Of a stretch of DNA of 64,000 nt, positions 9,432-17,576 are shown piece by piece (the first letter of the stretch is position 1; every line of letters begins with the position of its first letter). Under the pieces are notes generated by a model. The model saw nothing but the letters and a program-made list of their open reading frames with translations. It searched no databases and had not been told where the DNA came from. This stretch comes from JAICSD01 sp963836665. GTDB taxonomy: Bacteria; Acidobacteriota; Vicinamibacteria; Vicinamibacterales; 2-12-FULL-66-21. Position numbers and translations under genes: made by a program. Location of the stretch: contig CAWIKL010000001.1 in the NCBI GenBank assembly GCA_963836665.1, forward strand, positions 1,054,001-1,118,000. The letters run 5' to 3'.

Positions 9432-9758
9432 ATGCCTCGCGTCGTTGCCGTCCTCGCCGTCGTCGTGGCGCTCGTCGCCGCCGGCGTCCCGGTTGCGACC
9501 GCGATGGTGCCGGGCTGCGCGGACTGCTGCGGACAAGGTACGGCGCACGCGGCGGACGCGCCGATGCCGAACTGCTGCTGGGTCGCGCCGGCAGACCGCG
9601 CTGTCGCGCGTGAACGTTCGCTGCAGCGCCCGGTCCTGCCGCGCGCTCTCGCGGCGCGGCCGGCGGGCATGAGCCCGCGCGCCGTGCTGGCGCGGACCTT
9701 CGGCGCGCCGCGCAACTCACAGCCTCGCGCCATACGCACCCAGGTGTTGCGCATCTGA
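9432..9758 (+). CDS. Small exported protein, unknown function
   Basis: 108 residues from the ATG at 9432: signal peptide of about 24 residues ending near VATA, then a short cysteine-containing segment (CADCC and NCC) and a basic, low-complexity tail. I do not recognise the family. An ATG at 9426 is also in frame, but it lies before the predicted transcript start, so 9432 is preferred. The gene sits behind a strong sigma-54 promoter and enhancer and just upstream of a second exported Cys-rich protein. A role in metal or heme handling is possible but unproven. Confidence 0.6.
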   Translation: MPRVVAVLAVVVALVAAGVPVATAMVPGCADCCGQGTAHAADAPMPNCCWVAPADRAVARERSLQRPVLPRALAARPAGMSPRAVLARTFGAPRNSQPRAIRTQVLRI

Positions 9759-9811
9759 TCGTGACCGTTGATCCGACGTCATTTCACAACGACACACAAG
9801 GAGCAACGATC

Positions 9812-10105
9812 ATGAAACGTCTCGCGCTGATTCTTTCGATTCTCTGGATGGCCGCCATCCTGACCCCGACCGCTCCGCTCGCCGCCAGCGGCAGAATAGC
9901 GGCAAACCACACGCGGGCGGTGGCCTCGTGTACGCACGACTGCTGCGTCGATGGCTGCACCTGCTGCGAGGGCGGCACGTGCACGTGCACCGACGCATCC
10001 TGCAAGTGCTGTAAGGACGGCAAGTGCGACATGAAGAAGTGCGACAAGAAGTGCGACAACAAGTGCGACAAGGCCTGCGGGAAGGCCAGCCAGGAGAAGA
10101 AGTAG
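9812..10105 (+). CDS. Exported metallothionein-like Cys-rich protein
   Basis: 97 residues. Start ATG at 9812 with AAGGAG 8 nt upstream. A signal peptide (about 1-25) precedes a mature region with 16 cysteines, arranged first as CC/CXC/CXCC groups and then as a KKCDKKCDNKC-type repeat. No CXXCH is present, so it is not a cytochrome. The pattern fits a periplasmic or surface metal-binding polypeptide; I do not recognise a named family. It probably shares a transcript with the preceding small exported protein, since the intergenic gap has no clear promoter. Confidence 0.65.
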   Translation: MKRLALILSILWMAAILTPTAPLAASGRIAANHTRAVASCTHDCCVDGCTCCEGGTCTCTDASCKCCKDGKCDMKKCDKKCDNKCDKACGKASQEKK

Positions 10106-10107
10106 AC

Positions 10108-10701
10108 ATGGCAAGCGGTCACCGGGACTCGATCACACCCCTCACAGCCGTCACAGCGATCGCCGGAGTTCTCTTCGGCGTCATCGTCGGCTACATGCTG
10201 GGAGTGTCCCGGACGGGGGCGGGATCGCTCCCGGTGACGGCAACTGCAACCGAGGCGGGCGCGGCGGCGCCCGCGCTCGCCAACGAGCAGGAGCTACAGG
10301 GCTGGCGCAACATCCTGGCGACCGACCCGAAGAACCTCCACGCCAACATCGAGCTCGCCAACCGCCTGTACGACGCCGCCCGCTACAACGAGGCGCTGCC
10401 CTACTACCAGCAGGCCGTGACGCTCGATCCCAAGAACGTCGGCGTCAGCACCGACTACGCGACCGCGTTGTACTACGCCGGCAAGGCCGACGAGGCGCTG
10501 GCGCAGTTGGACCGATCGCTGACCCTCGATCCGAAGCACGGCCAGACGCTCTTCAACATCGGCATCGTCAAGCGCGACGCCCGGCACGATGCGAAAGGAG
10601 CGATCGACGCTTGGGAGCGGCTGCTCGCGTCGGTCCCCGACTATCCCGACGCGGCGAGGGTGCGCACGATGATCGCCGAGCTGAAGACGCGCGCATCGTA
10701 G
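10108..10701 (+). CDS. Membrane-anchored TPR protein
   Basis: 197 residues. One N-terminal transmembrane helix (about 13-32) and then about four tetratricopeptide units (for example NIELANRLYDAARYNEALPYY), ending in a short basic tail. Follows the Cys-rich gene by 2 bp. The layout resembles the TPR part of CcmH/NrfG cytochrome c maturation factors, which would suit the cytochrome-rich surroundings. TPR proteins are common, so this role is only suggested. Confidence 0.75.
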   Translation: MASGHRDSITPLTAVTAIAGVLFGVIVGYMLGVSRTGAGSLPVTATATEAGAAAPALANEQELQGWRNILATDPKNLHANIELANRLYDAARYNEALPYYQQAVTLDPKNVGVSTDYATALYYAGKADEALAQLDRSLTLDPKHGQTLFNIGIVKRDARHDAKGAIDAWERLLASVPDYPDAARVRTMIAELKTRAS

Positions 10702-10717
10702 ACGGGAAGTAGTTACC

Positions 10718-11077
10718 GTGAATCTCATCGTCGAACGCGCGCACCAGATCGCCGAAGATGTCGCCGACGCGCGTTCGCGGCGCGCCTTCCTCGCTGCGCT
10801 CGACCACTTCGAGCGGATGCTGGCGCTGGCGCCAGACTACCCGCGGACCTACCTGAACGAAGCGGACGGGCAGGCGCTCACCGCGCTGGCCGACACCGTC
10901 ATCGGCCACATCGAGAACCGGCTCGATCACCACACGGATCGTGCCTCGCTGCAGCGCACGCTCGCCGCGAAGGTGTACCAGATTCGCGGTGACATCGAAA
11001 ACGTCTTCACCTACGTCCCCGACAGCGCCGCCCAGGCCGGCCGCGCTAATCCCGCGACGGCAGGAAGCTGCGCGTGA
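10718..11077 (+). CDS. Hypothetical protein
   Basis: 119 residues from a GTG start with GGGAAG about 9 nt upstream. Predicted mainly helical and acidic, with no signal peptide, membrane segment or motif I recognise. It lies 16 bp after the TPR gene and is the last gene of that rightward run; the next gene is convergent. Codon use looks like the neighbours, so it is probably real. Confidence 0.55.
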   Translation: MNLIVERAHQIAEDVADARSRRAFLAALDHFERMLALAPDYPRTYLNEADGQALTALADTVIGHIENRLDHHTDRASLQRTLAAKVYQIRGDIENVFTYVPDSAAQAGRANPATAGSCA

Positions 11078-11139
11078 TGTCCGCGCTTGCATCCGGCAGC
11101 GGGCTTGACGGAATCGTAACGAACCACTCCGACGCAAGA

Positions 11140-13035
11140 CTAGGCGTCACCGCCGCTGTGCGGCCCGCTCTCGAAATCGGTGAGAACGCGCGGCGGCCGC
11201 GCCGCGCGCAGCGCGTTGAGGACGGCGACGACGTCGATCAGTTCCTGGCCCACCGCTCCCGCCACCGGTGACAGGAAGCCCGCGGCGGCGACGATCATGC
11301 CAGCAAGGCTCGCGACCATGCCACCGACGGCGCTCTGCAGCGCGATCGCGCGCAGCCTGCGCGCCAGGTGCAGCAGTTCGTCGACGGTCGAGAGCGAGGA
11401 ATCGACCACCACGACGCGCGCCGCCTCGGAGGTGATGTCGCTGTGCTGGCCGAACGCAATGCCGACCGTAGCCGCCATCAACGCCGGCGCGTCGTTGATG
11501 CCGTCGCCGATGTAGATGGTCTTCGCCCGCGCGGTCTCCTGTCGCACGATCTCCAGTTTTCCTTCCGGCGAGACCCCCGCGTGCACCTCGGCAATCGACA
11601 CGGCTCGGGCGAGGCGGCGTACCTCGACCTCGCGGTCGCCCGAGACGATCATGATGCGATCGAGCCCATGCTTGGGGCCGAGGTGGCGGATGAAGCCGCC
11701 GCTCTCGAGGCGGGCGACGTCCTGAAAGTGGAAGAGCGCCGCGAAACGGTCGTCCGCCAGGACCACACACTCCAGGCCGGCCGCCGGCGGAGGCGGAATG
11801 GAGACGACCGCGGCGGCGTAGTCGCGGCTCGTGACCAGCAGCTCCACTCCATTGACGCGCCCGCGCAAGCCTCGTCCCGGCTCCTCGCGGATCCAGTCGA
11901 CGCTGGGCAGGGCGCATCGATCCCCGCCAGCCGCGGCAAGGATCGGCGCGGCGAGCGGGTGACGGCTGAAGCGCTCGAGCGCGGCCACCAGCGGCAACAG
12001 CGTGCCGCGCGAAAATCCCGGCGCGTAGGTCTCCGAGCTGAGGTGGGGACGCCCGTAAGTCAGTGTTCCGGTCTTGTCGAGAATCATCGTTCGACAGAGC
12101 GTCAACTGCTCGAGCGCGGCCGGATCCTTGACGATGACCCCGCGCCGCGCCGCCATCGAGATCGTCCCGATGATCGCGACCGGGATGGCGATAAGGAGCG
12201 GGCACGGCGTGGCGATGACCACGACGGAGAGGAAACGCACTGGATCACCGCTGCCCCACCACGCGGCACCGGCAATCGCGACCGCCAGCGGCGTGTACCA
12301 GGCGCCGAGCTGATCGCCAAGGCGGCGCAGCGCCGGACGGCGCTGCTCGGCGTCCTGCATCACGCGCATGATCTGGGCGTAGCGCGAGTCGGCGGCGACG
12401 CGCGTGGCGCGGACGATCAAGGCCGATTCGCCGTTGATGGCGCCCGACAGGACCATCGCGCCGGGTCCCTTGGCGATGACGTACGGCTCGCCGGTCAGGT
12501 AGGCCTCATCCATGGCGCCATGGCCGTCGACGACCGTGCCGTCAACCGGACAAATCTCGTGCGGCAGCACGGCGAGCTCGTCGCCGGCGGCGATGTCGGC
12601 GACCGGGACGTCGTGGAGTGCGCCGGCCTGGCGGCGGTGGGCGCGAGTGGGCACGCGGCCGGCCAGCGCGCGCAGCACTGCGGTGGCCTCGGCGACGGCA
12701 TAGTTCTCAAGCGCGCCGCCGCCCGCCAGCATCAGCACGACGACGGCGCCGGCGAGGTACTGGTGCAGCGCCGCCGCGGCGACGATCGAAACCGCGGCCA
12801 GGAAGTCCGACCCGAAGCTGGCGCGCAGCGCGCGCAGCGCGAGCCTGACGACAAGGGGAAGCCCGCCGGCGGCGAGCACCAGCACCAACGGCGCGTCTGC
12901 CCAAGCGCTGTGCGCTGCGTATCTCAGCGCCAGATACGCGAGGATGCCGAGCGCGGCCAGCGCGGCGATTGCCGTGTCGGTGCCAGCGACGGAGCGCGCC
13001 CCGCGACCATCGTCGCCGCCGGCGGGCCCGCTCAG
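11140..13035 (-). CDS. P1B-type heavy-metal ATPase (TPC motif)
   Basis: About 631 residues if started at a CTG at 13035. Features in order: N-terminal membrane helices, the TGEP phosphatase motif, transmembrane TPCPLL motif, DKTGTLT phosphorylation site, HP dipeptide (SRHPLAAP) and GDGINDAP hinge. No N-terminal HMA metal-binding domain. TPC in place of CPC points to the P1B-5 group, linked to nickel/iron transport. The first hydrophobic helix is encoded between 12970 and 12890, upstream of the first ordinary start (TTG at 12888), so translation probably begins further up; CTG at 13035 overlaps the previous stop as CTGA. Last gene of the Hsp20 operon. Confidence 0.85.
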   Translation of the reverse strand: MSGPAGGDDGRGARSVAGTDTAIAALAALGILAYLALRYAAHSAWADAPLVLVLAAGGLPLVVRLALRALRASFGSDFLAAVSIVAAAALHQYLAGAVVVLMLAGGGALENYAVAEATAVLRALAGRVPTRAHRRQAGALHDVPVADIAAGDELAVLPHEICPVDGTVVDGHGAMDEAYLTGEPYVIAKGPGAMVLSGAINGESALIVRATRVAADSRYAQIMRVMQDAEQRRPALRRLGDQLGAWYTPLAVAIAGAAWWGSGDPVRFLSVVVIATPCPLLIAIPVAIIGTISMAARRGVIVKDPAALEQLTLCRTMILDKTGTLTYGRPHLSSETYAPGFSRGTLLPLVAALERFSRHPLAAPILAAAGGDRCALPSVDWIREEPGRGLRGRVNGVELLVTSRDYAAAVVSIPPPPAAGLECVVLADDRFAALFHFQDVARLESGGFIRHLGPKHGLDRIMIVSGDREVEVRRLARAVSIAEVHAGVSPEGKLEIVRQETARAKTIYIGDGINDAPALMAATVGIAFGQHSDITSEAARVVVVDSSLSTVDELLHLARRLRAIALQSAVGGMVASLAGMIVAAAGFLSPVAGAVGQELIDVVAVLNALRAARPPRVLTDFESGPHSGGDA

Positions 13036-13772
13036 GCCGTCACCAGCGCCGGGACGGCGGCGGCGGCGAGGGGCCGCCGCTCCGCTTCACGTTTGACGGG
13101 CTCGAGCATCATCCGCCGGATCAGGCCGACCCCCGGCGAGACCACCGCCCAGTAGCGGCGGAACTTGGCGCGCGCCACCACGTCGGTGGCGAGGGCTCGC
13201 GTCTCGGTGCGGAAGATCGAGGTTCCGTCGGGCAGCGGATCCGCGCGCAGCGTCCAGGCAATCTTCACGTAGTCCGGCTCGCCGAACATCGCGAAGTCGC
13301 GCGGCAGCAGGTCGCGAAACACCGGGTTCGGCTCCCATGGCTTGGTCACCGCGCCAAGAACCACCTCGCGGCCGGCCCGGTCGATGAGTACACCCCAGCC
13401 GAGGCGCAGCGCTCCCGGCACCAGGCCGGGTGGCAGCGCCACACCCCGCAGCGGCGGCGTGGCGCCGAGCAACAGCTCGCGCCCTTTGAAGATGGCGCGG
13501 ACGATCTGCGAGTCGAACACGTTCATGTCCCGCGCCACGCCGAGCGTCACGTCGGCCGTCGCCGCGACGCCGATGTGATGACGTTCGACGATGTCGTAGA
13601 GCGGCATGAACTGGTCGAGCAGTGTGTCTTCTTCGTCCTTGCTGCGGGCCGTCGTGGCGTGGCCGAAGCGCGCCCAGGCCATGCCGGCACAGGCGGTGTA
13701 GCCAACGAGAGCCGCCGCCGCGGTGCCGACGAGACCGCCGACAGCGACTCTCAGGGGAGTTGTCGCCTTCAT
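13032..13772 (-). CDS. Uncharacterised membrane-anchored protein (SRPBCC-like)
   Basis: 246 residues. ATG at 13772 has GGAGG 5 nt upstream. One N-terminal transmembrane helix (about 9-30). The rest has features seen in lipid-cavity (SRPBCC-like) proteins: an FRTETRA strand and a C-terminal helix with RYWAVVSPG. I do not recognise a defined function. Sits 13 bp after hsp20 and touches the P1B ATPase gene, so the three are an operon. Confidence 0.6.
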   Translation of the reverse strand: MKATTPLRVAVGGLVGTAAAALVGYTACAGMAWARFGHATTARSKDEEDTLLDQFMPLYDIVERHHIGVAATADVTLGVARDMNVFDSQIVRAIFKGRELLLGATPPLRGVALPPGLVPGALRLGWGVLIDRAGREVVLGAVTKPWEPNPVFRDLLPRDFAMFGEPDYVKIAWTLRADPLPDGTSIFRTETRALATDVVARAKFRRYWAVVSPGVGLIRRMMLEPVKREAERRPLAAAAVPALVTA

Positions 13773-13785
13773 GGTGTCGCCTCCA

Positions 13786-14223
13786 TCATCCAACCTTGAC
13801 GTCGATCATCTTCGGCTGCGCCGCCGGCGCCTTCGGCAGCATCACATTCAGCACGCCGTCGCGGAACTCGGCGCGGACCTTCTCGCCGTCGATCTCGGTC
13901 GGCAGCGCGAAACGACGGACGAAGCGCCCGTACTCGCGCTCGATCTTGTGGAAACGCTTTCCCTTGTCCTCCTTCTCATGTCGGCGCTCGCCTTCGATGG
14001 TCAGCACGCCGTCCTGGACGTGGATCTTGATCTCCTCCTTCTTCACGTCAGGCAGATCGGCCTTGACGATGAAGTCGGCGTCGGTCTCTTCGATATCGAC
14101 CGGCGGCATGAAGTCGGCGAAGTTCGTGTCTCCGGCCTTCGCGGTGCGGTCAAGGAACAGGCGATTGAGCCGCTGCTGGATCTCGTCGAGTTCCACGAAT
14201 GGGTTCCATCGTGTGAGTTGCAT
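13786..14223 (-). CDS. Small heat-shock protein, Hsp20/alpha-crystallin
   Basis: 145 residues from an ATG at 14223 with GAGGAGG 5 nt upstream. Alpha-crystallin domain with the conserved ADLPDVKKEEIKI and FRDGVLNVMLPKA motifs. An ATP-independent chaperone that holds unfolding proteins. First gene of the operon with 13032-13772 and the metal ATPase, suggesting a combined protein-damage and metal stress response. The GTGCCGAAATCCCGCG stretch just upstream resembles the window's enhancer palindrome with one base missing. Confidence 0.92.
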   Translation of the reverse strand: MQLTRWNPFVELDEIQQRLNRLFLDRTAKAGDTNFADFMPPVDIEETDADFIVKADLPDVKKEEIKIHVQDGVLTIEGERRHEKEDKGKRFHKIEREYGRFVRRFALPTEIDGEKVRAEFRDGVLNVMLPKAPAAQPKMIDVKVG

Positions 14224-14305
14224 AACAGCCTCCTCGACCGGTGCCGAAATCCCGCGACGCCGGTCGTTCGGCGCCGCGTGTCCGGCGGAGAGCCGCTGGA
14301 ATCGG

Positions 14306-14851
14306 GTGTTTTCGCGCAAGTGCGCCGAATCGATCCCAGCCGTTGCAAGGCGATCGCCAGGCGGGGCGGTACGTCGGCTGCTCGTCTTTCCAGCGCGAGG
14401 CGCGGCTGCCGGGACCGCAGGGCGGATCCTCTGCCCGATCGATTTCTCGCCGACCTCGTTGCGCGCGCTCGAGTATGCGACATCGCTGGCGGCGTCGGAC
14501 GGGCCCGGTGTCCAGGTGCTGAACGTCATCGAGCTGTTCGCCGAGGCCGGCGGCTTGCGTGACGAGATGATGCTCGACACGCCCGACTTCCGTGCCGGCC
14601 TGATGGACCACGCACAGCAGCGCGTTCACGACGCGATCAGCGAAGCGATGCGGCTCGGCTGCCCGATCGCCGAGTCGGTGACGATGGGCAAGGCGTACCG
14701 CGAAGTCCTGCGCGTCGCCGCGTGGGAAAAGGCCGACCTGATCGTGCTCGGCGTGCAGGGGCACTCGACCGCCGACCTCCTTCTCTTCGGCTCGACAACC
14801 CAGCATGTCGTGCGGCAGGCGGAATGTCCTGTCCTGACGATACGCGCCTGA
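14306..14851 (+). CDS. Universal stress protein (UspA family)
   Basis: The clear domain starts at RILCPIDFSPTSLRAL and ends at QAECPVLTIRA, with an ATP-loop-like GVQGHSTADLLLFGSTTQHVV segment (variant of G-2X-G-9X-G-S). The start is uncertain: no ATG precedes the domain. The GTG at 14306 would add about 40 residues, some of which (VRRLLVFPARG) look like a remnant of a preceding domain. Divergent from the Hsp20 operon and immediately followed by the LOG-family gene. Confidence 0.75.
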   Translation: MFSRKCAESIPAVARRSPGGAVRRLLVFPARGAAAGTAGRILCPIDFSPTSLRALEYATSLAASDGPGVQVLNVIELFAEAGGLRDEMMLDTPDFRAGLMDHAQQRVHDAISEAMRLGCPIAESVTMGKAYREVLRVAAWEKADLIVLGVQGHSTADLLLFGSTTQHVVRQAECPVLTIRA

Positions 14852-14858
14852 CGTCTTG

Positions 14859-14874
14859 TGACGGAATTCCGGCA
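14859..14874 (+). promoter_or_regulatory. Enhancer palindrome upstream of the LOG-family gene
   Basis: TGACGGA-AT-TCCGGCA, just after the USP stop codon; centre about 73 bp upstream of the predicted start at 14940. Confidence 0.55.
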
Positions 14875-14913
14875 GGTAACGCCGCCCGAGCGCGATAGGC
14901 GCGTGGTGGCGGA

Positions 14914-14929
14914 CGGCCCGCGATTTGCG
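14914..14929 (+). promoter_or_regulatory. Sigma-54 promoter of the LOG-family gene
   Basis: CGGCCCG-CGAT-TTGCG, GG-N10-GC with a perfect TTGC. Predicted start at 14940, 3 nt before the GTG at 14943. Confidence 0.5.
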
Positions 14930-14942
14930 GATCGCCATTGGC

Positions 14943-15701
14943 GTGGCTAGCCGTCCCGCGCTTAACGACGTCCAGTTGCTGGCAGGGCCGCGCTCGCGGA
15001 CACGCGAACTGCTGTTTCTCGTGCAGACCGTGGCCGACTTCTTGCGCGGCTTCCGCGTTCTGCATTTCGTCGGCCCGTGCGTAACTGTCTTCGGCTCGGC
15101 ACGGTTTGGCGAGGAACACCCGTATTACGCGCTTGCCCGCGAGGTCGGCGCGAGGGTCGCCGCGACCGGCTTCACGGTGATGACCGGCGGCGGTCCCGGA
15201 CTGATGGAGGCGGCCAATCGCGGCGCGCGCGAGGCCGGTGGCCGCTCGGTTGGCTGCAACATCGAACTGCCCGAGGAGCAGCAGCCGAATCATTATCTGG
15301 ACCGCGCCGTCACCTGCCGCCACTTCTTCGTGCGCAAAGTGCTGCTCTTCAAGTACTCCTACGCCTTCGTTGCGCTGCCGGGCGGCGTGGGCACAATCGA
15401 CGAACTCTTCGAAGCGCTGACGCTGATCCAGACCGGCAAGATCGACCGCTTCCCGGTCGTGCTCATCGGCACCGAATACTGGCGGCCGCTGACCGAGCTC
15501 CTCGCTCAGATGGCGAGGGCTGGAGCGATTGCCGCAGCGGACTTGCGGCTCCTGTTCGCGACCGACAGCGTGGACGACGCGATCGCCTATCTCGAGCGCA
15601 ACGCGATCGACCGTTTCAAGCTGCGCGCGCCGCGGCCGAGCCGGTGGTTCGGCGAGCGCGCAGTCGTGCCGTTGCCAGCTTCCACAACTCGGTCGCGGTA
15701 A
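14943..15701 (+). CDS. LOG-family Rossmann protein (TIGR00730-like)
   Basis: 252 residues from GTG 14943. Rossmann fold with the family motif GGGPGLMEAANRGA and the second motif PGGVGTIDELFE. Such proteins are phosphoribohydrolases acting on nucleoside 5'-monophosphates (cytokinin-activating LOG type), formerly called lysine decarboxylases. The GTG is preferred over a TTG at 14925 because that codon lies inside the sigma-54 promoter. A deleted copy of a paralogue lies at 42052-42245. Its place in a stress regulon suggests a role in nucleotide turnover. Confidence 0.85.
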   Translation: MASRPALNDVQLLAGPRSRTRELLFLVQTVADFLRGFRVLHFVGPCVTVFGSARFGEEHPYYALAREVGARVAATGFTVMTGGGPGLMEAANRGAREAGGRSVGCNIELPEEQQPNHYLDRAVTCRHFFVRKVLLFKYSYAFVALPGGVGTIDELFEALTLIQTGKIDRFPVVLIGTEYWRPLTELLAQMARAGAIAAADLRLLFATDSVDDAIAYLERNAIDRFKLRAPRPSRWFGERAVVPLPASTTRSR

Positions 15702-15851
15702 CGGGTTCACGCGCGATCGCCAGCACCCAGCGTCCAGCGCCGGGACGAAGGCGACGACGGCAAAGACGTCGTCTGGGTCGCGCCGCGCAGGATCTCATCG
15801 AGCGGCGGCACTCGGGCAAGGTCCGAGGTCGACGACCCTGCGCCGGTCGAC

Positions 15852-16073
15852 TCAATAGCCGTCGCGCACGTAGGCACCGCGGGCGGTTTGGCGCAGGAAG
15901 CCGGTCGTGACGAGCTGATCGAGCAAGGTGTCGCAGACGTGCGGGTCCAGCCGCCACAAGCGCTGAATTTGCGGCCTGGTCAGGTGGAGGCTAGGCTGCT
16001 CCAGGTATTCCGCGCGAATCAGGCGCAGCCACGTCTCGGTCGGGTCGTGCGTTCGTGCGGTCGTCATTGCCAT
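15852..16073 (-). CDS. Small protein with winged-helix-like region
   Basis: 73 residues, ending in a segment (RPQIQRLWRLDPHVCDTLLDQLVTTGFL) that looks like a short winged helix. GGGAG precedes the ATG at 16073. No family name can be given. It follows the hemC relic on the same strand and may be transcribed from the hemA operon. The 150 bp between it and the LOG gene (15702-15851) hold nothing I can support. Confidence 0.5.
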   Translation of the reverse strand: MAMTTARTHDPTETWLRLIRAEYLEQPSLHLTRPQIQRLWRLDPHVCDTLLDQLVTTGFLRQTARGAYVRDGY

Positions 16074-16130
16074 GCTCCCGAGGGCTCAGCAATTGCCGTA
16101 CCTCCAGCCCGGCCCGGTCCGGCGGGAAGA

Positions 16131-16253
16131 TCACGAAGATGCCCTCCGTTTGGACGGAGTTTCCCCTATTGCCGAACGGGACCCTGACGCCACGGTGCGT
16201 CCCTGCCACAAGGCCAGTTCACTGCCGCGGGTTCCGATGCGCAGGACCGTCAC
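16131..16253 (-). pseudogene. hemC: Relic of hemC (porphobilinogen deaminase N-terminus)
   Basis: A GTG at 16253 overlaps the hemA stop by 4 bp and begins VTVLRIGTRGSELALWQ, the unmistakable start of porphobilinogen deaminase. After about 20 residues the homology stops and the frame ends at 16131, about 41 codons in all against a normal length near 300. The rest of the gene is absent here, so an intact hemC must lie elsewhere if heme is made. The order hemA-hemC is a common ancestral arrangement. Confidence 0.75.
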
Positions 16254-17572
16254 GACACTCTCCCGTTCCGCGACGCGACGCGCACGGGGCGGGCGACTGA
16301 CGACGCCGGGTCCTCGCTGAGCGCGAACAGGCGGCTGACGGCGTCGGCATAGCTGACCATCGTCAGGTCATCGCCGATGCTCTTCAACTGCTCGGTCGGC
16401 GTCAGCAGCAGCTTCTCGACAATGAGATGAGTGATCTCGTCGACGCGGGCGCGGGCGTCGGGCGGCAGCGACGCCAGGCGCGGCTCGAGGCGACGCAGCT
16501 CTGACTGGCGGACCTTCTCGAACCGCCGGCGCAGCGCGACGACGGTGGGCACGACGCGCCGCGATTGCAACCAGGCGCTGAACCGCGCCAGTTCCTCGGC
16601 GACGATGGTGTCGGCCCGCGCCAGCTCCGCTTCGCGGCGACCGAGGTTCTCCTGGACAATCGCCTGCAGGTCGTCGATGTTGTAGAGAAACACCTGCTCG
16701 AGTGCGCCGGCCGCCGCCTCGACGTCGCGCGGCACGGCGATGTCGATGATGAACAGCGGCCGGTTGGGCCGAGTGCGCATCGCGTCCTCGACCATCCGCC
16801 GCGTCAGCACCGTCTCGACCGCGCCGGTTGCCGAGACCACGATGTCGGCGCTGCGCAGCGCGTCGGCCAGCGACGACCACGGTATGGCGCGTCCGCCCAG
16901 ATTGGCGGCGAGCCCTTCCGCTGTCGAGAGGGTCCGGCTAGCGATGGTGATGGTGCCGACCTGTTGCGCCTGCAGGTGAACACCGGTCAGCTCCGCCATC
17001 TCGCCGGCCCCGAGCACGAGCACATCGCGTCCGTGGAGGCCCCTGAAGATTTTCTTGGCGAGCGCGATGGCGGCGTAGCTGACAGACACCGCACCTTCGG
17101 CCAGCCCGGTCTCGCTGCGCACGCGCTTGCCCACAGTGAAGGCGGTGGTGAAGGCGCGGTTGATCACGGCGCCGGCGCGCTGGCAGCGCTCGGCGGCGGC
17201 AAAGGCATCCTTGACCTGGCCGAGAATCTGCGGTTCACCGACGACCAGCGACTCGAGGCCGGCGGCGACACGAAAGAGATGCCGAGCGGCGTCGCTACCG
17301 CGCAGGGTGAAGAGGTGCGGCGCCAGCGCTGCCCACGCCACGCCGTGGTACTCCGCCATGAAGCGGGCGCAGGCGTCGACGACGGTCTCGCTGTCGACGA
17401 CGGCGTAGATCTCGGATCGGTTGCAGGTGGAGACGAGTACCGCCTCGCGCACGAGTTCGCAGCGCGCGAGCGCTGCGTGGCCTGCATCGAGGCCGTCACG
17501 GCGGAAGTCGAGCGCCTCGCGCAGCGCCACCGGAGCCGTGCGGTGACTGATGCCGACGGCGACGAGCAGCAT
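16250..17572 (-). CDS. hemA: Glutamyl-tRNA reductase
   Basis: 440 residues. Begins VGISHRTAPVALREAL and contains STCNRSEIYA with the catalytic Cys50, the GEPQILGQVKDAF motif, an NADPH-binding VLGAGEMAELTGVHL stretch and the C-terminal dimerisation domain. It reduces glutamyl-tRNA to glutamate-1-semialdehyde, the committed step of C5 heme synthesis. It starts 4 bp after bEBP2 ends, in the order NifU-like, bEBP2, hemA, so a sigma-54 promoter at 18872-18887 should control heme pathway entry. Confidence 0.95.
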   Translation of the reverse strand: MLLVAVGISHRTAPVALREALDFRRDGLDAGHAALARCELVREAVLVSTCNRSEIYAVVDSETVVDACARFMAEYHGVAWAALAPHLFTLRGSDAARHLFRVAAGLESLVVGEPQILGQVKDAFAAAERCQRAGAVINRAFTTAFTVGKRVRSETGLAEGAVSVSYAAIALAKKIFRGLHGRDVLVLGAGEMAELTGVHLQAQQVGTITIASRTLSTAEGLAANLGGRAIPWSSLADALRSADIVVSATGAVETVLTRRMVEDAMRTRPNRPLFIIDIAVPRDVEAAAGALEQVFLYNIDDLQAIVQENLGRREAELARADTIVAEELARFSAWLQSRRVVPTVVALRRRFEKVRQSELRRLEPRLASLPPDARARVDEITHLIVEKLLLTPTEQLKSIGDDLTMVSYADAVSRLFALSEDPASSVARPVRVASRNGRVS

Positions 17573-17576
17573 GGCG

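Noticed and set aside
11368..13155. 595-codon open frame on the plus strand
   Set aside because: Antisense to the P1B ATPase; Arg/His/Gly-rich shadow typical of GC-rich DNA.
14300..14320. GG-N10-GC match before the 14306 USP gene
   Set aside because: The -24 and -12 flanks do not match consensus and the match overlaps the putative start codon.
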